Shown: positions 15,847 through 25,075 of the stretch, piece after piece
Layout of the letters: every line of letters starts with the position of its first letter
Numbering within the stretch: position 1 is the first letter of the stretch
Assembly (NCBI RefSeq): GCF_030757795.1
Contig: NZ_JAUQWH010000022.1
Coordinates: forward strand, 1 to 64,000
Reading direction: 5' to 3'
Source: Actinoplanes oryzae
GTDB lineage: Bacteria > Actinomycetota > Actinomycetes > Mycobacteriales > Micromonosporaceae
DNA length: 64,000 bases
Made by a program: the position numbers and the translations under genes
Notes under the pieces: generated by a model
Database searches by the model: none
The model's input: only the letters and a program-made list of their open reading frames with translations
Told to the model about the DNA's origin: nothing

Positions 15847-17439
15847 TCAGACCTTCGCTTCGACCTGCTCGATGCGCGCCTTGAGGCCGCAGTGCTCGGC
15901 GAGCAGGTTGAGCAGGGCCGGGCCGTCGATGAGCTCGACGGGGCGGCCGGCGACCGCGTCGTGGGCCTGGTGGTCGTACCCGTCGACGGCGATCAGGATG
16001 CCCTTGGTGGCGCCGGCGTCGGTGACCGCGCCCGCCAGGTCGTTGGCCTCCGCCGGGCCGATGACCGTGCCGCGGACCGCGTGGACGACTACCGGGCCGC
16101 CGAAGACCGGGCGCGGGTCCGTGGCGAGCCAGCGCCCGCCGGCCGCCTCGCCCATGGACAGGCCCATGGTGCAGAAGAGGTCGGCGATCGTCTGCTCCCA
16201 CTCGGCCGGGGGCATGGCGAGGAGGTTGGGGCGGTGGTCGATGTCGGCGAGGACGTTGAACTCCTCGGTGAAGTCGCGGTCCGCCTCCCGGTCGAAGTCG
16301 AGCGCCGGGGTGACGCCGTCGAGCTGGTCGGGGGTGCCCGAGATGCCGGCTTCGAGGTGCTTGAGGCAGGCGACCGGGTCGACCCGGCGCAGCTTGATCG
16401 TCTCGAAGACCGCCCGGTCCGTCCGCACGGAGACCAGGCACGGCCGCACGAACCGGCCGGTGCGGCGGTCGATCGTGTCGACGATGCCGTTGAAGGCCAC
16501 CTTGGCGACCAGTCCGCCGCGGTCCGCCTCGATGATCTCGTGGATGGTGCGCAACGTCACCATGGCGATGATCTCGGTGTAGCGGCGCCGGACCTCGGCC
16601 TCCTCGCGCGGGACGGCCATCAGGTCGTCGCGCACCCGGTCGTACTTGTACTCCTTGACGACCGGGATCACCTCGACCGGCGGCAGGTGGTACTCGACCA
16701 GGAGGTGGCGCTGTTTCGGCAGGTAGGCGAGGCGGAAGTGCTGTGGGAAGTCGTCCGGGTAGACCGAGTTGCCGAGCACCATCGCGAAGTACTCGACCAC
16801 CGACGACGGGTCGGCTCCCGCCACCGCGGCGGCGAAGCGGTCCACCTCGGCGTTGTAGGCGACCAGCTTCGCCTCGTGGCGCCGGCGGCTCTCGTCGTAC
16901 TGGCGGCGGCGGGTCTCGAGCTGCCGCAGCCGGCGCTGCTCGTTCTCCTGCCACTGGGCCTTGGCCTGCTCGTACGCCCGGCGTGCCGCCGCCACCTGCT
17001 GCCCGTGCAGCCGCTCGCCGCCGAGGATCTTGCCCACGCCGCGCGGCTCCGGCGGCGCGTAGCTCTGCCACGACGGCTCGGGCGCGGGCCGGCCGAGCGG
17101 GCCCGGGTCGAACGGCGGCACGGTCAGCGGCTTCTTGAAGGTGTCCAGGTCGATGTGGTCGTCCACGTCCAGCGTGGACAGCAACAGCGTGTCGAGGTCG
17201 GCGAGCCGTGCGCGCAGGTCGGCGTTGGCCGCCGCGGCATCGGCCGTGCGCGCCTCCGCGTAGAGCCGCCGGTGCTCGCGCTGCCGCTCGGCGTCGGCGG
17301 CCGCCTGCTGGGCGGCCGCGATGGCCAGATCGGCGTTGCGCCGGATGAGCAGCCGTTGCTGGGCCGCCGCGGTGCCGGCGCGCTGCTGGGCAGCGGTGCG
17401 CGTGGCCTGTTCCCGCTGCATGTCCCGAATGATGCCCAT
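15847..17439 (-). CDS. Coiled-coil protein with degenerate Mrr-type restriction endonuclease domain
   Basis: This 530-residue protein starts with a strongly charged coiled coil (MQREQATRTAAQQRA to ~90). A middle helical region follows (RRAYEQAKAQWQENEQRRLRQ) and then an alpha/beta part. The last ~110 residues resemble an Mrr-cat domain: WEQTIADLFCTMGLSMGEAAGGR, GPVVVHAVRG, GATKGILIAVDGYDHQA and ELIDGPALLNLL. The usual catalytic Asp and Q-x-K pair are absent; the QxK position reads HAVRG. It is therefore probably not an active nuclease. ATG at 17439 is chosen over an upstream frame lacking helical content. It is convergent with the helicase-nuclease and cupin remnant, and a role in DNA binding or defence is possible. 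Confidence 0.65.
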   Translation of the reverse strand: MGIIRDMQREQATRTAAQQRAGTAAAQQRLLIRRNADLAIAAAQQAAADAERQREHRRLYAEARTADAAAANADLRARLADLDTLLLSTLDVDDHIDLDTFKKPLTVPPFDPGPLGRPAPEPSWQSYAPPEPRGVGKILGGERLHGQQVAAARRAYEQAKAQWQENEQRRLRQLETRRRQYDESRRRHEAKLVAYNAEVDRFAAAVAGADPSSVVEYFAMVLGNSVYPDDFPQHFRLAYLPKQRHLLVEYHLPPVEVIPVVKEYKYDRVRDDLMAVPREEAEVRRRYTEIIAMVTLRTIHEIIEADRGGLVAKVAFNGIVDTIDRRTGRFVRPCLVSVRTDRAVFETIKLRRVDPVACLKHLEAGISGTPDQLDGVTPALDFDREADRDFTEEFNVLADIDHRPNLLAMPPAEWEQTIADLFCTMGLSMGEAAGGRWLATDPRPVFGGPVVVHAVRGTVIGPAEANDLAGAVTDAGATKGILIAVDGYDHQAHDAVAGRPVELIDGPALLNLLAEHCGLKARIEQVEAKV

Positions 17440-17817
17440 GCGTATCCCTTGCTGCCGAGAGTCGACGTCCCTGCTCGTGTGCCCGGACGGCCACCATATC
17501 CACCATCCGGGGGCTCCTGTCACGGCCCGTGATCCGGCAAGATCAACCAGGGGCTCATCGCTTTTCGTACGCCCGGGCATACGGCGCGTAACTGTCCGTC
17601 ATGGACCGAATGCGTAGTCGCGTCGATGCGCTGAGCGATGAATCCGTCGTCCGAACGGCTGAAATCGGCCGCGGATCGATCGCAATTCCGCGGTTCTTTG
17701 TGTTCCGGGCCGCGGTGCGAAAACATGGTCGGCGGACGCCCGCCGTTACATCGACCGGTGACGGCGCGTAACACGCGACGGGCATCCTTCACTCGTCAGG
17801 GGAGGTGGTGGGCACGC
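17440..17817. other. Divergent intergenic region with two BldD-box-like repeats
   Basis: No gene is seen in these 378 bp between two divergent genes. ACGGCGCGTAAC occurs twice, at 17581 and 17761, exactly 180 bp apart. The second copy sits within a TNAC-N5-GTNA palindrome. Confidence 0.65.
17759..17771. promoter_or_regulatory. Candidate BldD box upstream of the EAL gene
   Basis: TGAC-GGCGC-GTAA matches the BldD consensus TNAC-N5-GTNA. It lies 47 bp before the start of a c-di-GMP phosphodiesterase-like gene. A near-copy (17579-17591) differs at the first T. BldD is the c-di-GMP-responsive repressor of actinobacterial development, so feedback control would make sense. The site is short and could be coincidental. 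Confidence 0.4.
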
Positions 17818-19572
17818 ATGTCGGCATCCGACGAACGCTTCCCGCGTCCGCGCGCGTTGCGGGACCGGCTCGCCCGCCGTCCCCGCCTCGCGCCGAACGC
17901 GGCGCCGCTGCCCCCGCGTCTGCCCGAGGCCCGCATGCCGGTGGATGACGAGGTCTGGTTCCTCTACCTGGCCGACGGCGAGCGGATGGTCTGGTCCGAC
18001 GGCCTGGCCGAGCTGCTCGGCCTGGCCCACGAGGGCGAGATCTCCCACGAGCTCCTCGGCCGCCACGTGCACCGTGAGGACCATGCCAAGGCGCTCGCCT
18101 CCATCACCCGCGCCTGGACGGAGGGCGAGCCGGTCCGCACGACCGTCCGGCTGCTGCGCGCCGACGGCAGCTGGTTCGACGTCGACTGCCGCCTCGAGCC
18201 CATGGGCGGCCGCGACGGCGGCGTCACCGGCATCCGCGGCGCCCTGCGCGACGTCTCGGCCCGCGAGCGCGCCCGCCGCGAGGTCGCCCGGCTCGCCCGG
18301 CGCGGGGAGACCGTGCAGTCGTCCGTGGTGGAGCCCGACCCGGCCACCGGGCTGATGACCCGCGCCCGGTTCGCCGACGAGATCGACCGGGCCCAGCGCA
18401 AGGGCGGGGGAGCGGTCCTGGTCATCCGCGTGGAGCCGGCCGAGTCCCGGCGCGACGCCCCCGAGCTGCTCCAGCGCGCGGCCCGCGTCCTCGAGGGCAT
18501 CGCCGGCACCGGCGACCTGCTGGGCCGGGCCGGGCCGAGCGAGCTGGCGGTCCTCCTGCCCGGCGCCTCCTGGGCGCTCGCCCGCCGCCAGGCCGACCAC
18601 TATGTCGAGGCCCTGCGCACCCAGGCCTTCGTGCTGCCCGACTCCTGGTCGCGCGCCACCGTCTGGGCGGGGCTGGTCCGCTTCCGCGCCTTCGGCCAGG
18701 GCAGCGAGGCCGGCAGCCACGACCTGCTCATCGACGCCGAGCACGCCTGGCGCCAGGGCCGCGACGCCGACCGCGCGGTCACCCTGGTCGCCGACCCGGT
18801 CCCGGCCCGCGACCGCCAGGGCTCCTACCGCACCCGCGTCGCCGCGGCGCTCGGCACCGACCGCTTCACCCTCTTCGCGCAGCCCATCCTCGAGCTCCAG
18901 AGCAACAAGGTGCTCCGCCACGAGGTGCTGCTGCGCGTCCTCGACGAGGCCGGCGGCCCCCAGTCCCCGATCCAGGTGCTCGACACGGCCGAGCGCCTCG
19001 ACGCGGTCTACGACATCGACCTGTGGGTGGTCGAGCGCGCGATCGGGCTCGCGGCCTCCCTGCCCACGCACGCTTTCCAGATCAACCTCTCCGGGCGTAC
19101 GGTGGGCGACCCGCGCCTGACGGCCGAGATCGAAGCGCTGCTCGACCGTTACGCGGTGGACCCGGCGCAGCTGACGTTCGAGATCACCGAGACCGCCCTC
19201 ATCGGCAACCTCAGCGAGGCGCGCCGCTTCGCCGACCGCATCCGCGACCGGGGCTGCCAGCTGGCGCTCGACGACTTCGGGGCGGGCTACACGTCGTTCC
19301 GGCACCTGCGGCTCTTCCCGGTCGACCTGGTCAAGATCGACGGGGAGTACGTGCGGAATCTGGTCGCGTCGCCGGAGGACCAGGTGCTGGTGCAGGCGCT
19401 GGTCCAGGTCTGCCGCGCCTACGGCATCCACACCGTCGCCGAGTTCGTCGAGGACGAGGAAACGCTGCGGCTGCTGCGCGATTTCGGGGTCGACTTCGTG
19501 CAGGGCTACCAGATCGGGAAGCCCGAGCCGGTGTCGGCGCTCGGCGCGGGGACGCGGTTGCGCTCGTCCTGA
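17818..19572 (+). CDS. PAS - degenerate GGDEF - EAL domain c-di-GMP phosphodiesterase-like protein
   Basis: The 584-residue protein has a PAS fold at ~35-150 (VWFLYLADGERMVWSDGLAELLG, LLRADGSWFDVDCRLEPMGG). A GGDEF-like domain follows at ~175-320, whose signature is GRAGPSELAVLLPG instead of GGDEF, so cyclase activity is unlikely. The EAL domain (~340-575) keeps key residues: HEVLLRV (Glu369), QINLSGRT, TFEITETALI, LALDDFGAGYTSFRHL, KIDGEY, AEFVEDEE and FVQGYQIGKP. It is therefore probably an active phosphodiesterase lowering c-di-GMP. The ATG follows AGGGGAGGTG. There is no membrane segment, so sensing is cytosolic through PAS. Confidence 0.87.
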   Translation: MSASDERFPRPRALRDRLARRPRLAPNAAPLPPRLPEARMPVDDEVWFLYLADGERMVWSDGLAELLGLAHEGEISHELLGRHVHREDHAKALASITRAWTEGEPVRTTVRLLRADGSWFDVDCRLEPMGGRDGGVTGIRGALRDVSARERARREVARLARRGETVQSSVVEPDPATGLMTRARFADEIDRAQRKGGGAVLVIRVEPAESRRDAPELLQRAARVLEGIAGTGDLLGRAGPSELAVLLPGASWALARRQADHYVEALRTQAFVLPDSWSRATVWAGLVRFRAFGQGSEAGSHDLLIDAEHAWRQGRDADRAVTLVADPVPARDRQGSYRTRVAAALGTDRFTLFAQPILELQSNKVLRHEVLLRVLDEAGGPQSPIQVLDTAERLDAVYDIDLWVVERAIGLAASLPTHAFQINLSGRTVGDPRLTAEIEALLDRYAVDPAQLTFEITETALIGNLSEARRFADRIRDRGCQLALDDFGAGYTSFRHLRLFPVDLVKIDGEYVRNLVASPEDQVLVQALVQVCRAYGIHTVAEFVEDEETLRLLRDFGVDFVQGYQIGKPEPVSALGAGTRLRSS

Positions 19573-19711
19573 GCCTTCCGCTCCCACTGCTCCGCCCCTC
19601 CTTCGCCTTGCCGCGCGCCGCTTTCTTCGCTTCGCCCTTCTTGGCCTGGCCGCTCGTCCTGTGCCCTTCTGCTCCTTCGTCTCGCCTCGTCCTGCGGGTT
19701 TTCGCCGCCCA
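19573..19711. other. C/T-rich low-complexity spacer before the ArsR remnant
   Basis: This spacer is a run of TTCGCT/CTCGTCCTG-like words with no coding signal. A similar stretch (CTCGTCCTGCGCCTTCTGCCC) follows the MFS gene near 21388, so the exporter and ArsR remnant are bracketed by related low-complexity DNA. Confidence 0.5.
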
Positions 19712-20149
19712 ACGAGCTGGCATCTCGCGAAGTACGGGCTTGTCCGCGATGCCGAGGCACTCGGCAACGGTCGCGAGCGTTGGTGGCAGGCAGCCTCGCG
19801 GGGTTTCCGCTTCGTCGTGAACGACGAGGCCGGGCGCGACGCCGCCCGTGCCCTGCGCGACACCCTCGACGAGGCCGAGGGCGACCAGGTCGGCACCTGG
19901 CGCCGCGAGGTCGAGCCGCACCTGGAACTGGAGTGGCTGGCCCTGTCCGGGCTGGCGAACACCACGATCCTGGTGACGCGCGAGGAGCTCGAGCAGGTCG
20001 AGGATGCGATGGAGGAGCTGCTCGCGCCGTACGTGCTGCGCAAGGACGCACCTGCCGACGACGTGCCCGACGGGGCCCGTCCGGTGCGGATCCGGCGCCA
20101 CATCCTGCCGGCGGCGCCCGAGCACGACGGCGACGACGGCCCGGCATGA
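19712..20149 (+). pseudogene. ArsR-family HTH regulator lacking its N-terminal DNA-binding half
   Basis: The frame begins to look like protein only at TSWHLAKYGLV, the end of the recognition helix and first wing strand of an ArsR-type winged helix. It then runs through RERWWQAASRGFRFVV and the usual C-terminal region (WRREVEPHLELEWLALSGLAN, then LEQVEDAMEELLAPY). About 55 residues carrying the first helices are missing and are replaced by C/T-rich filler. The only upstream in-frame start (GTG 19661) would encode unrelated residues. The stop overlaps the MFS start (ATGA), showing that the pair was an intact regulator-exporter operon. Confidence 0.7.
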
Positions 20150-21384
20150 CCCGGCTGTACCGTGACCGGCGCTTCGCGACGTACTGGATGGGACAAGCCG
20201 CCTCGGAATTCGGGGACCGAGTCTCCGAACTCGCGCTCCCGCTGATCGCCATCACGATCGTGGGCGCCTCCAGCACCGAAGTCGGCATTCTCACGGCTGC
20301 CGTCTGGGCGCCCCAGTTGCTGTCGCTGTTCATCGGCGCCTGGGTCGACCAGCAGCCGCAGAAGCGCAGGCTGCTCATCGTCAGCGACCTGCTGCAGGCA
20401 CTGGCCGTCGCGACCCTGCCGCTCGCCTGGTGGCTGGGCTCGCTGACCCTGGTCCAGCTCGTGGCGGTCGCACTCGTGGCGGGCGTCGGCCGGACGCTTT
20501 CCCAGTCGGCGTACGCGCCGTTCTTCGCCTCCCTGGTCACCCGCGACCGGTACGTCCAGGCGAACTCGCTCCTCAGCACCACCCGATCGGGCTCGTTCGT
20601 CGCCGGCCCGGCTCTCGGCGGCGCAATGATCCAGACGCTCGGCGCGCCGGTGGCGATGATCGTGGACGCGGCGTCTTTCGCCTTCTCCGCGCACATGACC
20701 GGCCGGGTCCGCGTGACCGAGCGACCGCCCGCCGACCACTCCGGAACCCTGGTACGCCGCGCAGCCCATGGCTTCGGCTATCTCTGGCGCCACCCCTACA
20801 TGGCAGCGTCCCTCCGCTGCTGCACGACGCTCAACTTCTTCAGCTTCGTGGCGATCGCACTGGTCCTCCTCTACGCCAGCCGCACCCTCGGCCTCTCCGC
20901 CGGCGCGATCGGACTGGCCTACGGCGCCGGCGCGGTGGCCGGCTTGGCCGGGGCGGTCCTGGCCGGGCGGATCACCCACTGGATAGGCGCCGGCCGCACC
21001 ATTGCGGCAGGGGCGGTGCTGTTCAGCGCGCCGTACGCGCTGATCCCGCTGGCCTCCGGCCCCGGCTGGGCGAAGGTCGCGGTGCTGGCACTCGTTGAGG
21101 CAGTCAGCGGATTCGGGATCATGCTGTTCGACATCAACCTCAACGCCCTGCAGACAGCCGTGGTGCACGACGATCTCCGAAGCCGTGTCTCCGGCGCGTT
21201 CTCCACGGTCAACTACGGCATCCGCCCGCTCGGCGCCCTCGTCGGTGGCGTGCTGGGCAGCTTCGCCGGCGTCGGGCCGACACTCGTGATCGCTGCGGTG
21301 GGAGGAACGCTGTCGATCGCGTGGCTGGTCAGGTCGCCGATCCTCGGCACACGAGCGATCGAAGAGCTACGACCAGCCGATTGA
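20146..21384 (+). CDS. MFS transporter (MFS_3-type exporter)
   Basis: The 412-residue inner-membrane protein has about 12 hydrophobic helices and the opening LYRDRRFATYWMGQAASEFGDRVSELALPLIAI, typical of the actinobacterial MFS_3/enterobactin-exporter-like group. WVDQQPQKRRLLIVSDLLQA is the cytoplasmic loop 2-3 motif. It is coupled by ATGA to the truncated ArsR gene, whose intact version would normally repress it. The substrate is unknown, and drug or metabolite export is likely. The family is clear. Confidence 0.85.
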   Translation: MTRLYRDRRFATYWMGQAASEFGDRVSELALPLIAITIVGASSTEVGILTAAVWAPQLLSLFIGAWVDQQPQKRRLLIVSDLLQALAVATLPLAWWLGSLTLVQLVAVALVAGVGRTLSQSAYAPFFASLVTRDRYVQANSLLSTTRSGSFVAGPALGGAMIQTLGAPVAMIVDAASFAFSAHMTGRVRVTERPPADHSGTLVRRAAHGFGYLWRHPYMAASLRCCTTLNFFSFVAIALVLLYASRTLGLSAGAIGLAYGAGAVAGLAGAVLAGRITHWIGAGRTIAAGAVLFSAPYALIPLASGPGWAKVAVLALVEAVSGFGIMLFDINLNALQTAVVHDDLRSRVSGAFSTVNYGIRPLGALVGGVLGSFAGVGPTLVIAAVGGTLSIAWLVRSPILGTRAIEELRPAD

Positions 21385-21505
21385 CGCTCGTCCTGCGCCT
21401 TCTGCCCGCTTCGGCTCGCCGCTCGTGCGGCCTGACGCCTCTTCGTGGCTTCGCGGCTTGACGACGCACGATTGTTTTGGGGTCATCAGGGGTATGGGGC
21501 TCAGC

Positions 21506-21895
21506 ATGGAGCACTGGACGATCGCCACCACCGCCGAGCAGAGCCCGGACTTCCGCCGGGTGCTCTGGACCGGCAAGCACACCCAGCTCGTGATCATGAC
21601 GATCCCGCCGGGCGGCGAGATCGGTGAGGAAGTTCACGAGGTGGACCAGATCCTCACCTTCGTCAGCGGCACGGGCGAGGCCAAGGTGAGCGGCCAGACC
21701 CGCAAGGTCTCGCAGGGCGACCTGGTCGTCGTGCCGGCCGGCCACAAGCACAACTTCGTGAACGCGGGCCCGAACCCCCTGGTCCTCTACACCGTGTACG
21801 GCCCGCCGGAGCACGCCGAGGGCGCCGTCCACAAGACCAAGGAAGAGGCCGACGCCCTCGAGGAGGCCGGCAAGGACGAGCCGCCCGCGTCCTGA
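21506..21895 (+). CDS. Cupin domain protein
   Basis: This small single-domain cupin of 129 residues has motif 1 GGEIGEEVHEVDQILTFVSGTGEAKV, with His and Glu metal ligands, and motif 2 GDLVVVPAGHKHNFVN. The C-terminal tail is acidic (EEADALEEAGKDE). The start ATG at 21506 is preceded by GGGG at good spacing and gives the usual EHWTIATTAEQSPDF N terminus; ATG at 21494 is a close alternative. Proteins of this type are common metal-binding enzymes or sensors, and no reaction can be assigned. A 32-bp repeat array follows the gene. Confidence 0.8.
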   Translation: MEHWTIATTAEQSPDFRRVLWTGKHTQLVIMTIPPGGEIGEEVHEVDQILTFVSGTGEAKVSGQTRKVSQGDLVVVPAGHKHNFVNAGPNPLVLYTVYGPPEHAEGAVHKTKEEADALEEAGKDEPPAS

Positions 21896-22422
21896 GCGGC
21901 CTGGGCGCTCCGGGCTCGCCGCTTCGGCGCCGGTCCTTTCCGGGGCTCGCCGCTTCGGCGTGCCCGCATCACTCCGGCCGCCGTCGCCGGGCGCCCTCCC
22001 GGGCTGCGCTGAGGCCGGTCGATGCCGGATACGGGCGGCGCTGAGGCCGGTCGATGCTGGGCTTGGGCTGCGCTGAGGCCGGCCGATGCCGGGTATGGGG
22101 CGGCGCCGGACCGGCCGATGCCCCCCAGCCGGCCGGCCCCGGCGCCGCACACCGGGAGAAAGCTCGGCGCGAACCATACTCTTGACGGTTCAAGGGAGTC
22201 GATCGGACTGCCCCGATGTGCAGCCGAATTCGGCCCGCCCGGGACTGTCGTTGCGCCCGCTGTCACGGTGGCCGAGCGCTGGGTGAGATCGCGTGCGGCA
22301 TGCAGCGCGTGCAGCCGCTTCTCAGGGGAGCCGACCCGGTTCCGGGGAGGCAGCCGACGCGCCTCCCGGGTGGCGGCCAACCCGGACTTCGACCGGCCCG
22401 GCCCGGTCATTAACCTGCTGCC
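21896..22422. repeat. Intergenic region with 32-bp tandem repeats
   Basis: This 527-bp stretch has no supported gene. CTCGCCGCTTCGGCG occurs twice near 21915-21960. About four copies of a 32-bp unit containing GCGCTGAGGCCGGTCGATGC follow at ~22006-22130. The last ~30 bp hold the MarR promoter. Confidence 0.75.
22388..22416 (+). promoter_or_regulatory. -35/-10 promoter of the leaderless MarR gene
   Basis: TTCGAC (22388-22393) and TAACCT (22411-22416) are separated by exactly 17 bp. The ATG begins 6 nt after the -10, so the predicted transcription start coincides with the start codon. Confidence 0.65.
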
Positions 22423-22884
22423 ATGGACGAGCCCCGGTGGTTGACCGACGAGCAGCAGCAGGCGTGGCGCAAGTTCGTCGAGGTGCTCGTCAAAACGCCG
22501 GCCGCGCTCGAGACGCAGCTCCAGCGGGACGCCGGCCTGACCCACATGGGCTATCTGGTCATGGCCGCCCTCTCCGAGCGCGACGACCGCCGTCTGCCGA
22601 TGAGCCGCCTCGCCAAGCAGGCCAGCGCCTCGCTCTCCCGCCTCTCCCACGTGGTGGCCCGCCTCGAGGCCCAGGGCTGGGTCCGCCGCGAACGCGACCC
22701 CGACGATGGCCGCGTCCAGATCGCCGTCCTCACCGACGAGGGCTTCGCCAAGATCGTCGACGCCGCCCCGGGCCACGTCGAGTCGGTCCGCTCCCTGGTC
22801 TTCGACCGCCTCACCCCGACGCAGGTCCGCCAGCTCGCCAAACTCTGCGACGCCCTCCTCGACCCGCCCGCCGACGCCCGCTGA
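22423..22884 (+). CDS. MarR-family transcriptional regulator
   Basis: The 153-residue winged-helix protein has the MarR layout: a long first helix (EQQQAWRKFVEVLVKTPAALE), the DNA-binding region (LPMSRLAKQASASLSRLSHVVARLEAQGWVRRERDPDDGR, ~58-98) with the DPDDGR wing, and a C-terminal dimerisation helix (LTPTQVRQLAKLCDALL). It is leaderless by promoter position. It is convergent with the TPM gene and follows a repeat spacer, so no target operon is obvious. It may regulate its own gene or distant ones. Confidence 0.88.
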   Translation: MDEPRWLTDEQQQAWRKFVEVLVKTPAALETQLQRDAGLTHMGYLVMAALSERDDRRLPMSRLAKQASASLSRLSHVVARLEAQGWVRRERDPDDGRVQIAVLTDEGFAKIVDAAPGHVESVRSLVFDRLTPTQVRQLAKLCDALLDPPADAR

Positions 22885-22901
22885 CAACCGGCGGGAGGGG
22901 T

Positions 22902-25013
22902 TCAGAAGCGGCCCCCGCCTCCCCGGCGCCCGCCCCCGCCGCTGCGCCCGCCGCCTCCGCCCGTGCGCCGGCCGCGCGCGCCGCTGCCGCCGAAGCCGCC
23001 GCCGGACCAGGACATGCCGCCGCCCGGCGAGCGCCGCCGAGCCGGCCCGGGCGACCCGTCGCCGAAGAGCAGCCCGCCGAGGATGGCCCCGGCGACGCCG
23101 TCGCTGCCATAGCCGCCGCGGCCGCCCGGCCAGCCGGCGCCGGAGCTCCAGGTCTGCACGTCGTAGCTCGCCGACCGGCTGGCGTCCCCGGCCAGTGACT
23201 GCGCCTGCTGCGCGTGGCTCAGGGCCGCCGCGGGATCCTGCTCGGCAAGGCTCTCGGCCAGGGCCAGGTGCCGCTGCGCCTCGGACAGCGACGTGCGCGC
23301 GCCCGCGTTGACCACCCCGCGCCGGGTCCCGATGAAGTCGCTCGCCGCGGCCACCTCGGCCCGCGCCACGGGCAGCGCCTGGGCCAGCAGCGCCCGGGCG
23401 TGGGTGACCCGCGCGGCGGCGTCCTGCGCGGCGGCGAGGGCCTGGTCGAGCGTCGCATCAGCCGCCTGCAGCCCCGCGACGACAGCCACGGGGTCAGGCA
23501 AGCCCTGACCCAGCTGCGCCCGCGCCACCCCGAGAGCCTGCTCCGCCACCCCGACAGCCCCGGCAAGCCCCGCATCACCGGGTTGTTGCTGCATCAGCCC
23601 GCGCGCCGTGACGATCTCTCCCTCGACCTCGGCCAGCAGCGCATCAGCCGCCGCCCGAGCCGCCTGCAGATCGGTCGCCGCCCGCCGCACGGCCGCCAGC
23701 AACTGCTCCGCCTGCGTCACCGCCTGCTCGGCAGCCCGCACCGCCAGCGCCGCCTCGGCCCGAGCCCCACCGACCCCGCCGCCCGCCGCGCCGCCCGCCG
23801 CCGCGGCGCCCGCCGCCGCGCCGCCCGGGGAGACCCCGCCCGCCGGCGCGCCGCCGTCCACGGATCCGGAGCTGCCGGCGTGCGCTGGCGCTCCCGCGCT
23901 GGCCAGGGCGGCCCGAGCGCGCCCCACCGCCTCCGCGGCGAACCGCAGCCGCTCCGAAGCCGCATCGATGTTGCCCGCCACGGCGCTCACCGGCGGCCCG
24001 CTCCACCGGTGCGACAGGTCCTGCAGCGCGACCGCCGCCGCCGGGATGCCGGCCTCGGCAGCCGCCCGCCGCCGGTCCACCTCGGCGGCGGCCTCCGCGG
24101 CCCGGCCCTCGAGGTCGCGCAGCTGATCGAAGGCCTCCGACTCCGCGTCCAGCCGCTCGTCGGCGGCCCGGCACCGGGCGATGATCTGCTCCAGGGTCGT
24201 CCGGGACGCCTCGGCGGCCTCCGGTCGCTCGTCCTCCAGCGTCATCCGCAGCCGGAACGCCTCGGCGACGTCCCGGCGCGACTCCTCCAGCGCCGTGCGG
24301 AAGCGGGCCGTCTCGTCCGGGCCGTACTGCGCGGTGGCCAGCGCCAGCTCGCTCTCCGCGGCGCGCAGGTCGTCGTCGAGCTCGATGAGCAGCGCGTTGG
24401 CCTGGGCGGACAGGTCGGCCACGGACGGGCCGGCGGCCGGCTCCGACGAGGAGGCCGACGCGGCGGCGCGGTGACGGCGGCGGGCGGCGACCCAGGCGAG
24501 CGCGACGACGATGATCGCCGCGAGGAGGGCGAGCGCCCAGGCGGCCGAGAAGCCGGAGCCGGTCGCGGCGTCCGCGTAGCCGTCGGCCGCGGCGACCACG
24601 GCGCCGGACCAGTCGCCACGGGACAGGGCGGGCTCGATCCGCTCGGCCGCCACGTCGGTGAGCTCGCCGTCGGAGAGGCGGGAGTCGGGTGGGAACGAAT
24701 AGGCGTACGCCCGGTCGGTGGTCGCCACCGCGAGCAGCGCGTCGCGGTCGCCGAGGTCGCTGAGCCGCGCCGTCTCGTCGGTCCACTCCTGCGCCGGCGT
24801 GCCGTCGAAGGAGGGCACGAAGACGACGAAGAGCTGGATGCCCGTTTTGTCCTGCAGCGCGCGCAGCGCCGGGGCGACGGAGGAGTCGAGGACCCCGGCC
24901 GGGTCGGTCACCTGGGTGCCGAGGCGTGCGGGGGCGTCGGCGCGGGCGGGGACCGCGACGAGGAGCATGAGCAGCGCTGCCACCAGCGGCAACACACGGC
25001 GTACGAAAGTCAC
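22902..25013 (-). CDS. TPM-domain membrane protein with coiled coil and Gly-rich tail
   Basis: The 703-residue protein has a Sec-type signal ([19 protein letters not shown]) and an extracytoplasmic TPM domain (~30-150; [37 protein letters not shown]). One transmembrane helix ([20 protein letters not shown], ~158-178) follows, then a long Ala/Glu-rich helical cytoplasmic part (~190-600) and a Gly/Ser/Arg-rich tail (SGGGFGGSG...). TPM proteins are broadly found in envelope-maintenance contexts, but their molecular activity is unsettled. The GTG start is placed by TACGGT six bases upstream. It is divergent from the mycothiol formaldehyde operon, with 62 bp between starts. Confidence 0.82.
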   Translation of the reverse strand: MTFVRRVLPLVAALLMLLVAVPARADAPARLGTQVTDPAGVLDSSVAPALRALQDKTGIQLFVVFVPSFDGTPAQEWTDETARLSDLGDRDALLAVATTDRAYAYSFPPDSRLSDGELTDVAAERIEPALSRGDWSGAVVAAADGYADAATGSGFSAAWALALLAAIIVVALAWVAARRRHRAAASASSSEPAAGPSVADLSAQANALLIELDDDLRAAESELALATAQYGPDETARFRTALEESRRDVAEAFRLRMTLEDERPEAAEASRTTLEQIIARCRAADERLDAESEAFDQLRDLEGRAAEAAAEVDRRRAAAEAGIPAAAVALQDLSHRWSGPPVSAVAGNIDAASERLRFAAEAVGRARAALASAGAPAHAGSSGSVDGGAPAGGVSPGGAAAGAAAAGGAAGGGVGGARAEAALAVRAAEQAVTQAEQLLAAVRRAATDLQAARAAADALLAEVEGEIVTARGLMQQQPGDAGLAGAVGVAEQALGVARAQLGQGLPDPVAVVAGLQAADATLDQALAAAQDAAARVTHARALLAQALPVARAEVAAASDFIGTRRGVVNAGARTSLSEAQRHLALAESLAEQDPAAALSHAQQAQSLAGDASRSASYDVQTWSSGAGWPGGRGGYGSDGVAGAILGGLLFGDGSPGPARRRSPGGGMSWSGGGFGGSGARGRRTGGGGGRSGGGGRRGGGGRF

Positions 25014-25019
25014 ACCATC

Positions 25020-25025
25020 ACCGTA
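25020..25025 (-). promoter_or_regulatory. -10 element, leaderless start of TPM gene
   Basis: TACGGT on the minus strand is followed by 6 nt and then GTG at 25013. An ATG three codons upstream is out of frame and runs straight into TGA. Confidence 0.5.
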
Positions 25026-25075
25026 GATGCCGGGTCAGACAGTCCGCCCCCAGCTTCGGATGGCAAGGTGTGGGC

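Noticed and set aside
17746-21168. A 1140-codon minus-strand frame across the EAL, ArsR and MFS genes
   Set aside because: It covers three plus-strand genes with clear motifs, and its composition is typical of a GC-driven shadow.
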